A DNA stretch of 19,891 bases, taken from Betaproteobacteria bacterium (GTDB taxonomy: Bacteria; Pseudomonadota; Gammaproteobacteria; Burkholderiales; SG8-39). Positions within the stretch are counted from its first letter, which is position 1. The number at the start of each line of letters is the position of its first letter. Of the stretch, positions 7,395 through 13,612 are shown one piece after another. The notes under the pieces are model-generated. The model had not been told where the DNA came from. It did not search any database and worked only from the letters and a program-made list of their open reading frames with translations. The stretch lies in NCBI GenBank assembly GCA_004298295.1, contig SCUH01000036.1, positions 1 to 19,891 on the forward strand. Direction: 5' to 3'. Both the position numbers and the translations under genes were made by a program.

Positions 7395-8765
7395 GTGAAG
7401 CCGGTCATCGCCCTGGTCGGGCGGCCGAACGTCGGCAAGTCGACGCTGTTCAACCGGCTCACGCGCAGCCGCGACGCCATCGTGGTCGACGTGCCGGGCG
7501 TGACGCGCGATCGCCACTACGGCGACGGGCGACTCGGCGACCGGCCCTATTTCGTCATCGATACCGGCGGCCTCGAGCCGGCGGCGAAGGCCGGCATCTA
7601 CGCGGAGATGGCGCGCCAGAGCGAGCAGGCCATCGCCGAGGCCGATGCCGTGATCCTGATGACCGATGCGCGCAGCGGTCTCGCCGCGGCGGACCGCGTC
7701 ATCGCCGAGCGGCTGCGCCGCCTGCAAAAACCGGTCTGGATCGCGGTCAACAAGAGCGAGGGCATGGCGCGCGAGACCGCGACCGGCGAGTTCCACGAAC
7801 TGGGGCTGGGCGACCCCGTCGCGATTTCGGCGGCGCACGGCGAGGGCGTGGGGGAACTCATGGAGGCGGTGCTGGCCAGCTTTCCGGCCGGCGCCGAAGC
7901 CGAAGCGCCGGAGAAGGACGATCATCCGCGCGTCGCCATCGTCGGCCGGCCGAACGTCGGCAAGTCGACGCTGATCAACGCGCTGGTCGGCGAGGAGCGC
8001 GTGATCGCCTTCGGCGAGCCCGGCACCACGCGCGATCCGATCGAGGTGCCGTTCGAGCGCGCCGGCCGGCGCTACACGCTGATCGACACCGCGGGCCTTC
8101 GCAAGCGCGGCAAGGCCGGCGAGGACGTCGAGCGCTTCTCCATCGTCAAGACCCTGCAGGCGATCGAGGCGGCGAACGTCACGGTGCTGGTGCTCGATGC
8201 GCTCGACGGCGTGAGCGAGCAGGACGCGCACGTCGCCGGGTTCATCCTCGAGCGCCAGCGCGCCGTGGTGATCGCGGTCAACAAGTGGGATGCGGCCGAG
8301 GGCGACGCGCGCGAGCGCATGAAGTCGGAACTCGCCTGGAAGCTCGGCTTTCTCGGCTTCGCCGAGCTGCACTTCATCTCGGCGCGCGACGGGCAGGGGC
8401 TGGGCGCCGTGATGCGCTCGGTGGACGCGGCCTACGCGGCCGCGATGGCGAAGCTGTCGACGCCGCGCCTGACGCGCACGCTGATCGCGGCGGTCGCGCG
8501 GCAGGCGCCGCCGCGCAAGGGCTATGCGCGGCCGAAGATGCGCTACGCGCACCAGGGCGGGCAGAACCCGCCGCGCATCATCATCCACGGCAATTCGCTC
8601 GACCAGGTCGGCGACAACTACCGGCGCTATCTCGAGGGCGTGTTCCGCCGCACCTTCAACCTGGTCGGCACGCCGCTCGCGGTCGAGTTCCGCACCGGGC
8701 GCAATCCGTACGCGCCGCTGCGCTCGCGCAAGTCCTCGCATCGAGCGGCGGATCAGAAGAAGTAG
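7395..8765 (+). CDS. der: ribosome biogenesis GTPase Der (EngA)
   Basis: 456-residue GTPase with two consecutive G domains and a C-terminal KH-like domain, required for maturation of the 50S subunit. G1 motifs GRPNVGKS occur at residues 9-16 and 184-191. G2/G3 of domain 1 are VPGVTRDRHYG and DTGGL; domain 2 has PGTTRD and DTAGL. The G4 motif of domain 2 is NKWD (296-299), but domain 1 reads NKSE (119-122), with Glu in place of the usual Asp. The start is GTG 7395, giving the standard MKPVIALVGRPNVGKS N-terminus; no good ribosome-binding site is visible. The 3' end overlaps the convergent outer-membrane protein gene by 13 bases. hfq, the usual next gene in betaproteobacteria, is absent. Confidence 0.97.
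   Translation: MKPVIALVGRPNVGKSTLFNRLTRSRDAIVVDVPGVTRDRHYGDGRLGDRPYFVIDTGGLEPAAKAGIYAEMARQSEQAIAEADAVILMTDARSGLAAADRVIAERLRRLQKPVWIAVNKSEGMARETATGEFHELGLGDPVAISAAHGEGVGELMEAVLASFPAGAEAEAPEKDDHPRVAIVGRPNVGKSTLINALVGEERVIAFGEPGTTRDPIEVPFERAGRRYTLIDTAGLRKRGKAGEDVERFSIVKTLQAIEAANVTVLVLDALDGVSEQDAHVAGFILERQRAVVIAVNKWDAAEGDARERMKSELAWKLGFLGFAELHFISARDGQGLGAVMRSVDAAYAAAMAKLSTPRLTRTLIAAVARQAPPRKGYARPKMRYAHQGGQNPPRIIIHGNSLDQVGDNYRRYLEGVFRRTFNLVGTPLAVEFRTGRNPYAPLRSRKSSHRAADQKK
7416..7448 (+). repeat. DNA repeat within der, copy 1 (G1 motif of domain 1)
   Basis: A 33-base stretch encoding the first P-loop of Der recurs at 7941-7973 with a single mismatch. The last 27 bases (7422-7448) are identical in the two copies. 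It encodes VGRPNVGKSTL in both places. Confidence 0.85.
7941..7973 (+). repeat. DNA repeat within der, copy 2 (G1 motif of domain 2)
   Basis: Second copy of the 33-base repeat at 7416-7448, one mismatch, encoding the P-loop of the second G domain. The protein duplication is ancient in the family. Near-identity of the DNA may reflect local gene conversion or just the same favoured codons. Confidence 0.85.
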
Positions 8766-9994
8766 CGCAACACGGCCTGCAGGGTGCGTCGCTCGGGCAA
8801 TGCGCCGAAGTCGCTCGAGGGATCGCCATCGTTGCGCTGCGCCTGCAGCGCCAGGTCCACGCGCGTCCAGTGATAGCGCGCTTCGAGCCATTGCAGCCGG
8901 CTGTGGTCGGCGACGTTGTAGCGCACCATGGCCGTCAGATCGAGATGCCTCACCATGGCATCGGTCCAGGTGGCATGGAAAAACAGGTTCTCCCGGGTCA
9001 CGGGCTCCTGCAGTTTCGCGGCGAAGCTCCGGTAGACGCCGTAGGCGGCCGGCGGTCCCCGGCGCAGCTCGTTCCAGCCGTCCCGATCGAGTCCCGTGCC
9101 GTTGTACTCGTATTCGAGCGTGAGCGAAACGTTGCTCTCGGTCGTGTAGGTGAACCCGGCGGCGAGACGCGACCGGAATGCCGCGTCCTCCGGACGCGCC
9201 AGCGCCTGCGCCAGCAGGGAGCGGGTGCGGCCGCCGGACCATTCCGCAAACGCCACGGTGGCCTTGTTCAGCAACAGCGCCAGATTGAATCCGAGCTGTG
9301 CAGACTGGCCGGTGCCGCCTGACACCAGGAACTGCGGACTGATCTGCTCGGACAGCCTCTGGCTGAAGGCCGCGAGCCAGCGGTCGCGCCGGTTGGTCGC
9401 GCCGAGATCGACGCTGTAGGCGCCGGTGCTGGGCTGGTCCGCGAGCTTGGGCGAGTACAGCGCGCTCACCGATCCTCCATCCCACAGTTTCTGCCCCCTC
9501 AGCATGACGCTGCCGAGCCGGTTCTCGCGCAGACTGGCGGGATCCGGCGAGACGATCCAACGCAGGGCGCCGGCGCGGAAGTAGTCGGTCGGGTTGTAAC
9601 CCATCGCCACGCCGTGGCGCGCGTTGATGCGTCCCAGATCGGCCACCCGCTCAGGCGTCGCCTGCCAGCTCAGGTACGCTTCCTTCAGCGTATTGACATT
9701 GGTGTTGCCGGCGACATTGCCCAGCCGGTTCACGTCCAGGCGGTCGGCAACTACGGCGCGCCACCCGGCGGCGAAACTGCCGTCGTAACGCACATCGAAG
9801 GACAGGCGCTCGCCATGCTGCGGCGCGCCCGCGCCTGTCGACTGGCGCACCGCGGCCTCCGCGAAGACGCGCCAATTCCTGCTGCCCTCGGGCGCCGCCG
9901 TGGTCTGATCGGCGAGCAAGAGGGCAGCGGCATCCTCGTCGGTCGCCAGCGCCGGCGTCGCTGCGACGATCAGACCAAGGGCCAGGGCGCGCAC
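8753..9994 (-). CDS. outer-membrane beta-barrel protein, function unknown (last gene of ABC cassette)
   Basis: 413 residues. An N-terminal signal peptide (MRALALGLIVAATPALA, cleavage probably before TDED) is followed by sequence with the alternating polar/hydrophobic strand pattern, frequent Trp/Tyr/Arg girdle residues and no cysteine. It ends in LRYFF, the terminal aromatic residue recognised by the BAM machinery. I infer a monomeric barrel of perhaps 14-18 strands. I cannot name the family; by genomic logic it resembles the DUF1302-type barrels that accompany LolA-like proteins in other export cassettes, but I see no decisive motif. The start is GTG 9994, the only one possible because an in-frame stop (that of the LolA-like gene) lies 3 bases upstream. 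Its stop overlaps der tail to tail by 13 bases. Confidence 0.8.
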   Translation of the reverse strand: MRALALGLIVAATPALATDEDAAALLLADQTTAAPEGSRNWRVFAEAAVRQSTGAGAPQHGERLSFDVRYDGSFAAGWRAVVADRLDVNRLGNVAGNTNVNTLKEAYLSWQATPERVADLGRINARHGVAMGYNPTDYFRAGALRWIVSPDPASLRENRLGSVMLRGQKLWDGGSVSALYSPKLADQPSTGAYSVDLGATNRRDRWLAAFSQRLSEQISPQFLVSGGTGQSAQLGFNLALLLNKATVAFAEWSGGRTRSLLAQALARPEDAAFRSRLAAGFTYTTESNVSLTLEYEYNGTGLDRDGWNELRRGPPAAYGVYRSFAAKLQEPVTRENLFFHATWTDAMVRHLDLTAMVRYNVADHSRLQWLEARYHWTRVDLALQAQRNDGDPSSDFGALPERRTLQAVLRYFF

Positions 9995-9997
9995 GCG

Positions 9998-10795
9998 TTA
10001 CTCGGGCCTGAAGCGCGGCAGGTAGTCGCGTTGAAACCACGCCTCGGGCACCTCGCGCCAGGCGTAGTCGCCGTAGCGCATGACCGTCACCCAGTTGGGA
10101 TCGAGACCGTCGATGATGACGGTTTCGGTCGGACGCTCCACACCCAATTGCGACTGGAAGCGCCGGTAGTACGCCGTCTTCAGCAGCTGCCCGCTCTCGG
10201 CATAGAAGCGGCCCTTCACCGGTCGGTTATTCGTGACATCGATCCACATCTCGATGTGATCGTAGGTGACGTCCGTGGCCGCACGGCCGAGCGCCAGCCG
10301 GTAGCAGCGGCGCATCTGCCGATCGCCGTCGGCGGTGGCTTCTTCGCCCACCAGTTGCGCGTGGTAGTCCTTCGCCAGGTTGACCGTGACCACGTCGCCG
10401 TTGGCGGCCTGTCCCAGCAGCCGCTGCTGCGGCGAGAGGCGGATGCTCGCCTTGCTGGAGGGATCAAAGAACCACAGGTCATTGCCGCTTTTCAGCATCA
10501 GCTTGTTGGCGTCGCGCGCCGGCGCGACGAAACGGATGAGGCTGCGGAACTGGCCGCTGTTCGTGTCGGCCTTCGAATAGACGTTGAGCGTATTGCTGCC
10601 GGCCTGTTTCCCGTTACGGTATTCGACCAGGGTCACGGTCAGCCCGAACGGCTTGTCGGGATTGCGGATCGCATCGCTCGCCGCGAGGATCGCCTGTGCG
10701 CTCGGTGCTGCCGAAGCGATGTGCGAAAAAGCGACCACCGCGGCGCAGAGCGTCAGCCGCTGGAGCTGCGCGGCGGCCTGCGTCTGCCTAGACAT
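9998..10795 (-). CDS. periplasmic LolA-like outer-membrane lipoprotein-sorting family protein
   Basis: 265 residues with a signal peptide to about residue 30 (hydrophobic LTLCAAVVAF, cleavage after ASAA). The mature part shows the pattern of the LolA_like family (outer membrane lipoprotein-sorting proteins outside the true LolA clade): a strand YRNGKQAGSNTLNVYSK, the SLIRFVAPARDANKLML segment, WFFDPSSKASIRLSPQQR, and an extended beta sheet to the end. True LolA is about 200 residues and carries lipoproteins from LolCDE to LolB; this one is longer and sits in an operon with its own ABC transporter, so it probably carries a specialised lipid or lipoprotein cargo. ATG 10795 overlaps the permease stop by 8 bases (ATGTCTAG). 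A longer frame up to 10891 lies inside the permease and is unlikely. Confidence 0.82.
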   Translation of the reverse strand: MSRQTQAAAQLQRLTLCAAVVAFSHIASAAPSAQAILAASDAIRNPDKPFGLTVTLVEYRNGKQAGSNTLNVYSKADTNSGQFRSLIRFVAPARDANKLMLKSGNDLWFFDPSSKASIRLSPQQRLLGQAANGDVVTVNLAKDYHAQLVGEEATADGDRQMRRCYRLALGRAATDVTYDHIEMWIDVTNNRPVKGRFYAESGQLLKTAYYRRFQSQLGVERPTETVIIDGLDPNWVTVMRYGDYAWREVPEAWFQRDYLPRFRPE

Positions 10796-12176
10796 GGCGC
10801 AGCGCATCGACGATACGCATCCGCGCCGCGCGGCGCGCCGGCCACCACGACGAGACCACCGCGACGACTGCAAGTCCCAGGCCCGTGCCAAGCATCATGC
10901 GGATTTCACCCCAGACGCGCACCGTCAGCGGCACCCGATCGACCTGACCGGGCGGCAGCCAGGTCAGGCCCGCATGGTTGATCAGCCAGGCCACGCCGAT
11001 CGAAGCGGCAACCCCGCAGGCCGCGCCGATCAGCCCGAGCAGCAGGCCCTCGCAAACGAACAACCGGCGAATCCCTGAACGGCGCAAGCCCATCGCGCGC
11101 AGCGTGCCGATTTCCGCGGTGCGTTCCATCACGGCCATGCTCATGGTGTTGCTGACCGTGAAGAGCACGATCGCGCCGATCAGCACGGCCATGAACCCGA
11201 AGATCGCCGCGAACATGCCGACGGCCTGTCCATAGAACGGGTTGAGCGTCTCGAAATCCTGGACTTCCAGCGGCTCGTCCCGCAGCGTCGTCGCGAGCAG
11301 CTCGGTGATCCTCGCCCGGGCGGCCGGGATCTGGCTCGTATGGACGAGTTGCACCACGACCGCGGTCGCCTGGGGCCTGTCGCTGCCGTAGAGCAGGCGC
11401 TGCGCCTGCGTCAGGTGCATGCCGACGAACATGTCGTCGAGTTCCTTGAAGCCCTGCCTTTCGGCTTTCACGACCCGCAGCGACGCGACGTTGGGCGCAC
11501 CGTGCACGTTGGCGGCGAGCAATTCAATGCGGGCTTCGCCGGGCGATCGGACGGGCCGCGCTTCCAGCGCCGCCAGCTCGCTGATATCCGCAGGGGCGCT
11601 GGCGCCCGCCGCCGCCTCCGGCCGGAGGTGTTTCGGGCAGTCTGGCACGGCGAGCGGCTGGCACAGCTCGAGCACCCGCGCCACGCCGTTGCCGATGACC
11701 ACCGCGTCCTCGGCGGTGCCGTTCAGCGAGAATGGCGGCAGCCTGAGCGGCAGACGGTAATCGTTCCACTGGCGCATCCGGTTTCGGTCCGCGACGACGA
11801 CGCCCGAGCCGATGATCGTGCGCGATACGCCCGCCGCGAAATTGCCGGCGATGCCGCCCAGGGAAATGGTCGGCGTCACCACCGTCACCATGGACGCGAG
11901 CACCGGATCGCCCGAGATCGCGCCGATCACGCGCTGGTAATCGGCGATGCCGTAGGCCGCAGGGTTGCCGCTGCCGTAGAGGAAATAGTCCTTGCGCTGC
12001 ACCTGCAGATGCCCGCCGCGCAGCACGTAGCCGGTCTGCAGGCTGTAGGTGATGTCGCGGCTGTAGCCGCCGAATACCAGGATCGTGATCGCGCCGATGA
12101 CCATCGCCAGCAGCGTCGTGAGGGAGCGGCGGCGGTTGCGCAGCAGGTTGCGCAGCGCGAGGGAAACGGTTCTCAC
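10788..12176 (-). CDS. ABC transporter permease, LolC/LolE/MacB (FtsX) type
   Basis: 462-residue permease of the mechanotransmission (type VII) class. It has one N-terminal transmembrane helix at about 17-37, a large periplasmic domain (about 40-315), and three C-terminal helices at about 318-342, 373-400 and 426-446. The FtsX-type coupling segment ERTAEIGTLRAMGLRRSGI lies between helices 2 and 3. The end, WWPARRAARMRIVDALRHV, is characteristic of the family. The periplasmic part contains an Ala/Pro-rich insert at about 170-215 with a Cys pair (C172, C180) that could form a disulfide. Such permeases lift lipoproteins, drugs or peptides from the outer leaflet or periplasm. The start is GTG 12176, overlapping the ATPase stop (GTGA). 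Only one permease gene is present, so a homodimer is expected, unlike LolC/LolE. Confidence 0.9.
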   Translation of the reverse strand: MRTVSLALRNLLRNRRRSLTTLLAMVIGAITILVFGGYSRDITYSLQTGYVLRGGHLQVQRKDYFLYGSGNPAAYGIADYQRVIGAISGDPVLASMVTVVTPTISLGGIAGNFAAGVSRTIIGSGVVVADRNRMRQWNDYRLPLRLPPFSLNGTAEDAVVIGNGVARVLELCQPLAVPDCPKHLRPEAAAGASAPADISELAALEARPVRSPGEARIELLAANVHGAPNVASLRVVKAERQGFKELDDMFVGMHLTQAQRLLYGSDRPQATAVVVQLVHTSQIPAARARITELLATTLRDEPLEVQDFETLNPFYGQAVGMFAAIFGFMAVLIGAIVLFTVSNTMSMAVMERTAEIGTLRAMGLRRSGIRRLFVCEGLLLGLIGAACGVAASIGVAWLINHAGLTWLPPGQVDRVPLTVRVWGEIRMMLGTGLGLAVVAVVSSWWPARRAARMRIVDALRHV

Positions 12177-12880
12177 GGCGTGCGCCCCGTGCGCGACTCG
12201 CGGCGCTCGATCTTCTCGATTCTCCCGTCCCGGATCATCACGGCGTCGTCGGCCGCGGCGAGCACGTTGGGATCATGCGAGGAAAACACGAACGACACGT
12301 GATGCTCGCGCTGCATGGCGCGCATCAGCTCGATGATGGCGGCGCCGGTCTGGCTGTCGAGATTGGCCGTCGGTTCGTCGGCGAGTACCAGCTGCGGCGC
12401 CGGCGCGAGCGCCCGCGCGATCGCGACCCGCTGGCGCTGTCCGCCGGAGAGCTGGCCGGGAAAGTGGCGCGCCCTGTCGGCGAGACCGACCGCTTCGAGC
12501 AGGGCGTGCACGCGCCGCTTGCGCTCCGCCGCGGGGACACGGGCGAGCAACAGCGGGTATTCGACGTTTTCGTCGACGGTGAGCACCGGCAGGAGATTGA
12601 AATTCTGGAAAATGAAGCCGATGTGCCCGGCGCGGAAGTCGGACAGGGCGTCGTCCGACAGGAGCTGCACCGCTCTGCCCGCGACCACGATCTCGCCCTG
12701 ATCGGGCAGATCGATGCAGCCGATGACGTTGAGCAGCGTCGTCTTGCCGCTGCCGGAGGCGCCGGAAATCACGGTAAAGCGGTCGGGGCGTATTGCCAGG
12801 TCGATCTTGACCAGCGCCGGGACGTCGACTGCATCCAGATGATAGGTCTTGCTGACGCCGTTCAGGACGACGACGTTCAT
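12173..12880 (-). CDS. ABC transporter ATP-binding protein, LolD/MacB type
   Basis: 235-residue nucleotide-binding subunit. Visible motifs: Walker A GASGSGKT (40-47), Q-loop Q92 in FIFQNFNLLPVLTVDENV, signature LSGGQRQR (144-151), Walker B LVLADEPTANLD (164-175) and switch His202 in SSHD. The Q-loop context and DEPTANLD are typical of the LolD/MacB/FtsE subfamily, which fits the FtsX-type permease encoded next. Two copies would power the permease dimer. ATG 12880 has no ribosome-binding site of its own; it overlaps the stop of a 24-codon ORF upstream (ATGA), so translation is probably coupled to that ORF. The cassette diverges from tetR. The substrate cannot be read from the ATPase. Confidence 0.93.
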   Translation of the reverse strand: MNVVVLNGVSKTYHLDAVDVPALVKIDLAIRPDRFTVISGASGSGKTTLLNVIGCIDLPDQGEIVVAGRAVQLLSDDALSDFRAGHIGFIFQNFNLLPVLTVDENVEYPLLLARVPAAERKRRVHALLEAVGLADRARHFPGQLSGGQRQRVAIARALAPAPQLVLADEPTANLDSQTGAAIIELMRAMQREHHVSFVFSSHDPNVLAAADDAVMIRDGRIEKIERRESRTGRTP

Positions 12881-12951
12881 GCTGGGCTCGGGCGGTCGGC
12901 GTGACGCCGCAGGAACTGCGGTGGCGTGCGCTTCAGGAATTGCAGCCGCAT
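12877..12951 (-). CDS. 24-residue leader ORF coupled to the ABC ATPase
   Basis: An open frame of 24 codons starts at ATG 12951 and stops with TGA at 12879-12877, overlapping the ATPase start as ATGA. A good ribosome-binding site, GAGGT (12963-12959), lies 7 bases before the ATG, whereas the ATPase itself has none. The peptide starts MRLQFLKRTPP, is strongly basic, and contains a short internal near-repeat, QFLKR then QFLRR. It has no membrane segment and I do not recognise it. Possible roles are a translation-coupling leader, a small functional peptide, or an artefact of GC-rich sequence. The junction geometry and the ribosome-binding site favour real translation. It lies between the TetR operators and the cassette. 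Confidence 0.55.
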   Translation of the reverse strand: MRLQFLKRTPPQFLRRHADRPSPA

Positions 12952-12955
12952 CGGG

Positions 12956-12984
12956 TTGACCTCGGGCGCCGCGCCTGTTATGTT
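12956..12984 (+). promoter_or_regulatory. predicted tetR promoter
   Basis: A -35-like TTGACC (12956-12961), a spacer of exactly 17 bases, and a -10-like TATGTT (12979-12984) face tetR; transcription would begin near 12991. The -10 box is overlapped by the first palindrome (12981-12997), so the regulator would block its own promoter. The -35 box lies over the ribosome-binding site of the opposite-strand leader ORF. Prediction from hexamers only. Confidence 0.45.
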
Positions 12985-12997
12985 GACAATGACAACA
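12981..12997. promoter_or_regulatory. TetR operator, site 1 (17-bp palindrome)
   Basis: TGTTGACAATGACAACA is an inverted repeat around the central A, matching at 7 of 8 paired positions. It shares 15 of 17 bases with the palindrome at 13014-13030, giving a joint consensus TGTTGACAATGTCAACA that is a perfect palindrome apart from its centre. It lies in an AT-richer island between tetR and the ABC cassette and overlaps the predicted tetR -10 box. A site of this size is usual for a TetR-family dimer. Confidence 0.75.
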
Positions 12998-13002
12998 TTA
13001 TC
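12997..13002 (-). promoter_or_regulatory. possible -10 box for the ABC cassette
   Basis: Read on the minus strand, GATAAT (13002-12997) matches the -10 consensus at five of six positions and would place the transcript start inside operator site 1. No well-spaced -35 box is present: TTGACA on this strand (13028-13023) is 20 bases away and TTGTCT (13022-13017) only 14. The promoter may be weak or need an activator. Low confidence. Confidence 0.3.
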
Positions 13003-13013
13003 CTGCCGCCAAA

Positions 13014-13030
13014 TGTAGACAATGTCAACA
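13014..13030. promoter_or_regulatory. TetR operator, site 2 (17-bp palindrome)
   Basis: TGTAGACAATGTCAACA is an inverted repeat around the central A, matching at 7 of 8 paired positions, and nearly the same as the site at 12981-12997. The two sites are 33 bp apart centre to centre, about three helical turns, so dimers would sit on the same face of the DNA. This copy spans the tetR start codon at 13022, so binding could also hinder transcription through it. It covers the region upstream of the possible cassette -10 box. Confidence 0.75.
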
Positions 13031-13612
13031 TCGGGCCCCTACCACCACGGCGACCTGCGGCCCGCGCTGCTGCGGGCCGCTGGCCAGCTTCTGGAAAAAC
13101 AGGGGCTTGCCGCGCTCAGTCTGCGCGAGACGGCACGCCGTGCCGGAGTGTCGCACAACGCGCCCTACCGGCATTTCCCGGATCGCGGCAGCCTGCTGGC
13201 GGCGCTGGCGACGGCAGGTTTTGCGGCGCTCGGCACGGCGATGCAGGAAGCCGCCGCGCACGGTGGCCTGCGCGCCATGGGCGAGGCCTACGTGCGCTTT
13301 GCGCTCGAACGCCCGCAGCGTTTCCGGCTCATGTTCGGCGGCGCGCTGCCCATCGCAAAGCACGCCGCGCTGCGCGAAAGCGCGACGCGGGTGTTCGAGG
13401 GCCTGGCGCAGGCGCTGGCGCCGCAGCTTGCGGGTCCCGCCGGGCGTGACGCCTCGATCGCCGCCTGGGCACTGGTGCACGGGCTGTCGCAGCTGCTGCT
13501 CGACGAGCGCATCGCATCGTCGGCCCTGCGCGGCCGCGAGCGCGACGAGATGGTGCGCGCGGTGCTCGGCTCGATCCGCTTCGCGGCGGCGAAACCTCAG
13601 ACCCCGGCGTAG
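13022..13612 (+). CDS. TetR/AcrR-family transcriptional regulator (WHG-domain type)
   Basis: 196-residue regulator. The N-terminus has the segment GPYHHGDLRPALLRAA typical of the TetR subgroup with a C-terminal WHG domain. The helix-turn-helix covers about residues 32-54: LSLRETARRAGVSHNAPYRHFPDRGSLL. The C-terminal ligand-binding part includes RFRLMFGGALP and the segment AAWALVHGLSQLLLD, which holds the WxxxHGL signature (the W is in AAWALVHGL). It is divergent from the ABC cassette with two matching palindromes between, so it probably represses both itself and the cassette and is released by a hydrophobic ligand, perhaps the exported compound. No clear ribosome-binding site is seen before ATG 13022. 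Its 3' end overlaps the convergent downstream gene by 16 bases. Confidence 0.93.
   Translation: MSTSGPYHHGDLRPALLRAAGQLLEKQGLAALSLRETARRAGVSHNAPYRHFPDRGSLLAALATAGFAALGTAMQEAAAHGGLRAMGEAYVRFALERPQRFRLMFGGALPIAKHAALRESATRVFEGLAQALAPQLAGPAGRDASIAAWALVHGLSQLLLDERIASSALRGRERDEMVRAVLGSIRFAAAKPQTPA

Noticed and set aside
7359..9560. Minus-strand open frame of 733 codons running through der and into the outer-membrane protein region.
   Set aside because: It is antisense to der, whose motifs are complete, and out of frame with the real barrel gene; it shows only Arg/Ala/His-rich low-complexity sequence produced by GC-rich codon bias.
10796..10891. Extended start of the LolA-like gene 32 codons upstream.
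   Set aside because: The extension lies within the permease gene, is Arg-rich and would destroy the signal peptide; ATG 10795 gives a normal signal sequence and a typical 8-base overlap.
8753..12880. Calling the ABC cassette the true LolCDE-LolA lipoprotein system.
   Set aside because: Only one permease gene is present, the LolA-like protein is longer than LolA and of the broader LolA_like type, and a specific TetR regulator and barrel accompany it. True Lol genes are essential and not usually regulated this way.
12910..12945. Imperfect direct repeat CAGGAACTGCGG / CAGGAATTGCAG, 24 bp apart, in the tetR-cassette interval.
   Set aside because: It corresponds to the QFLRR/QFLKR repeat inside the small leader ORF and is not symmetric, so it is weaker evidence for a binding site than the two palindromes.
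12983..12988. Perfect -35 hexamer TTGACA on the plus strand upstream of tetR.
   Set aside because: No -10 box lies 16-18 bases downstream (sequence there is GC-rich), and the hexamer is part of the operator palindrome; TTGACC/TATGTT with a 17-base spacer is the better promoter.
12901..13449. Plus-strand open frame of 182 codons starting in the tetR promoter region and overlapping tetR.
   Set aside because: It is out of frame with tetR, lacks a ribosome-binding site and has no domain; the tetR frame has a clear HTH and YHHGDLR motif.
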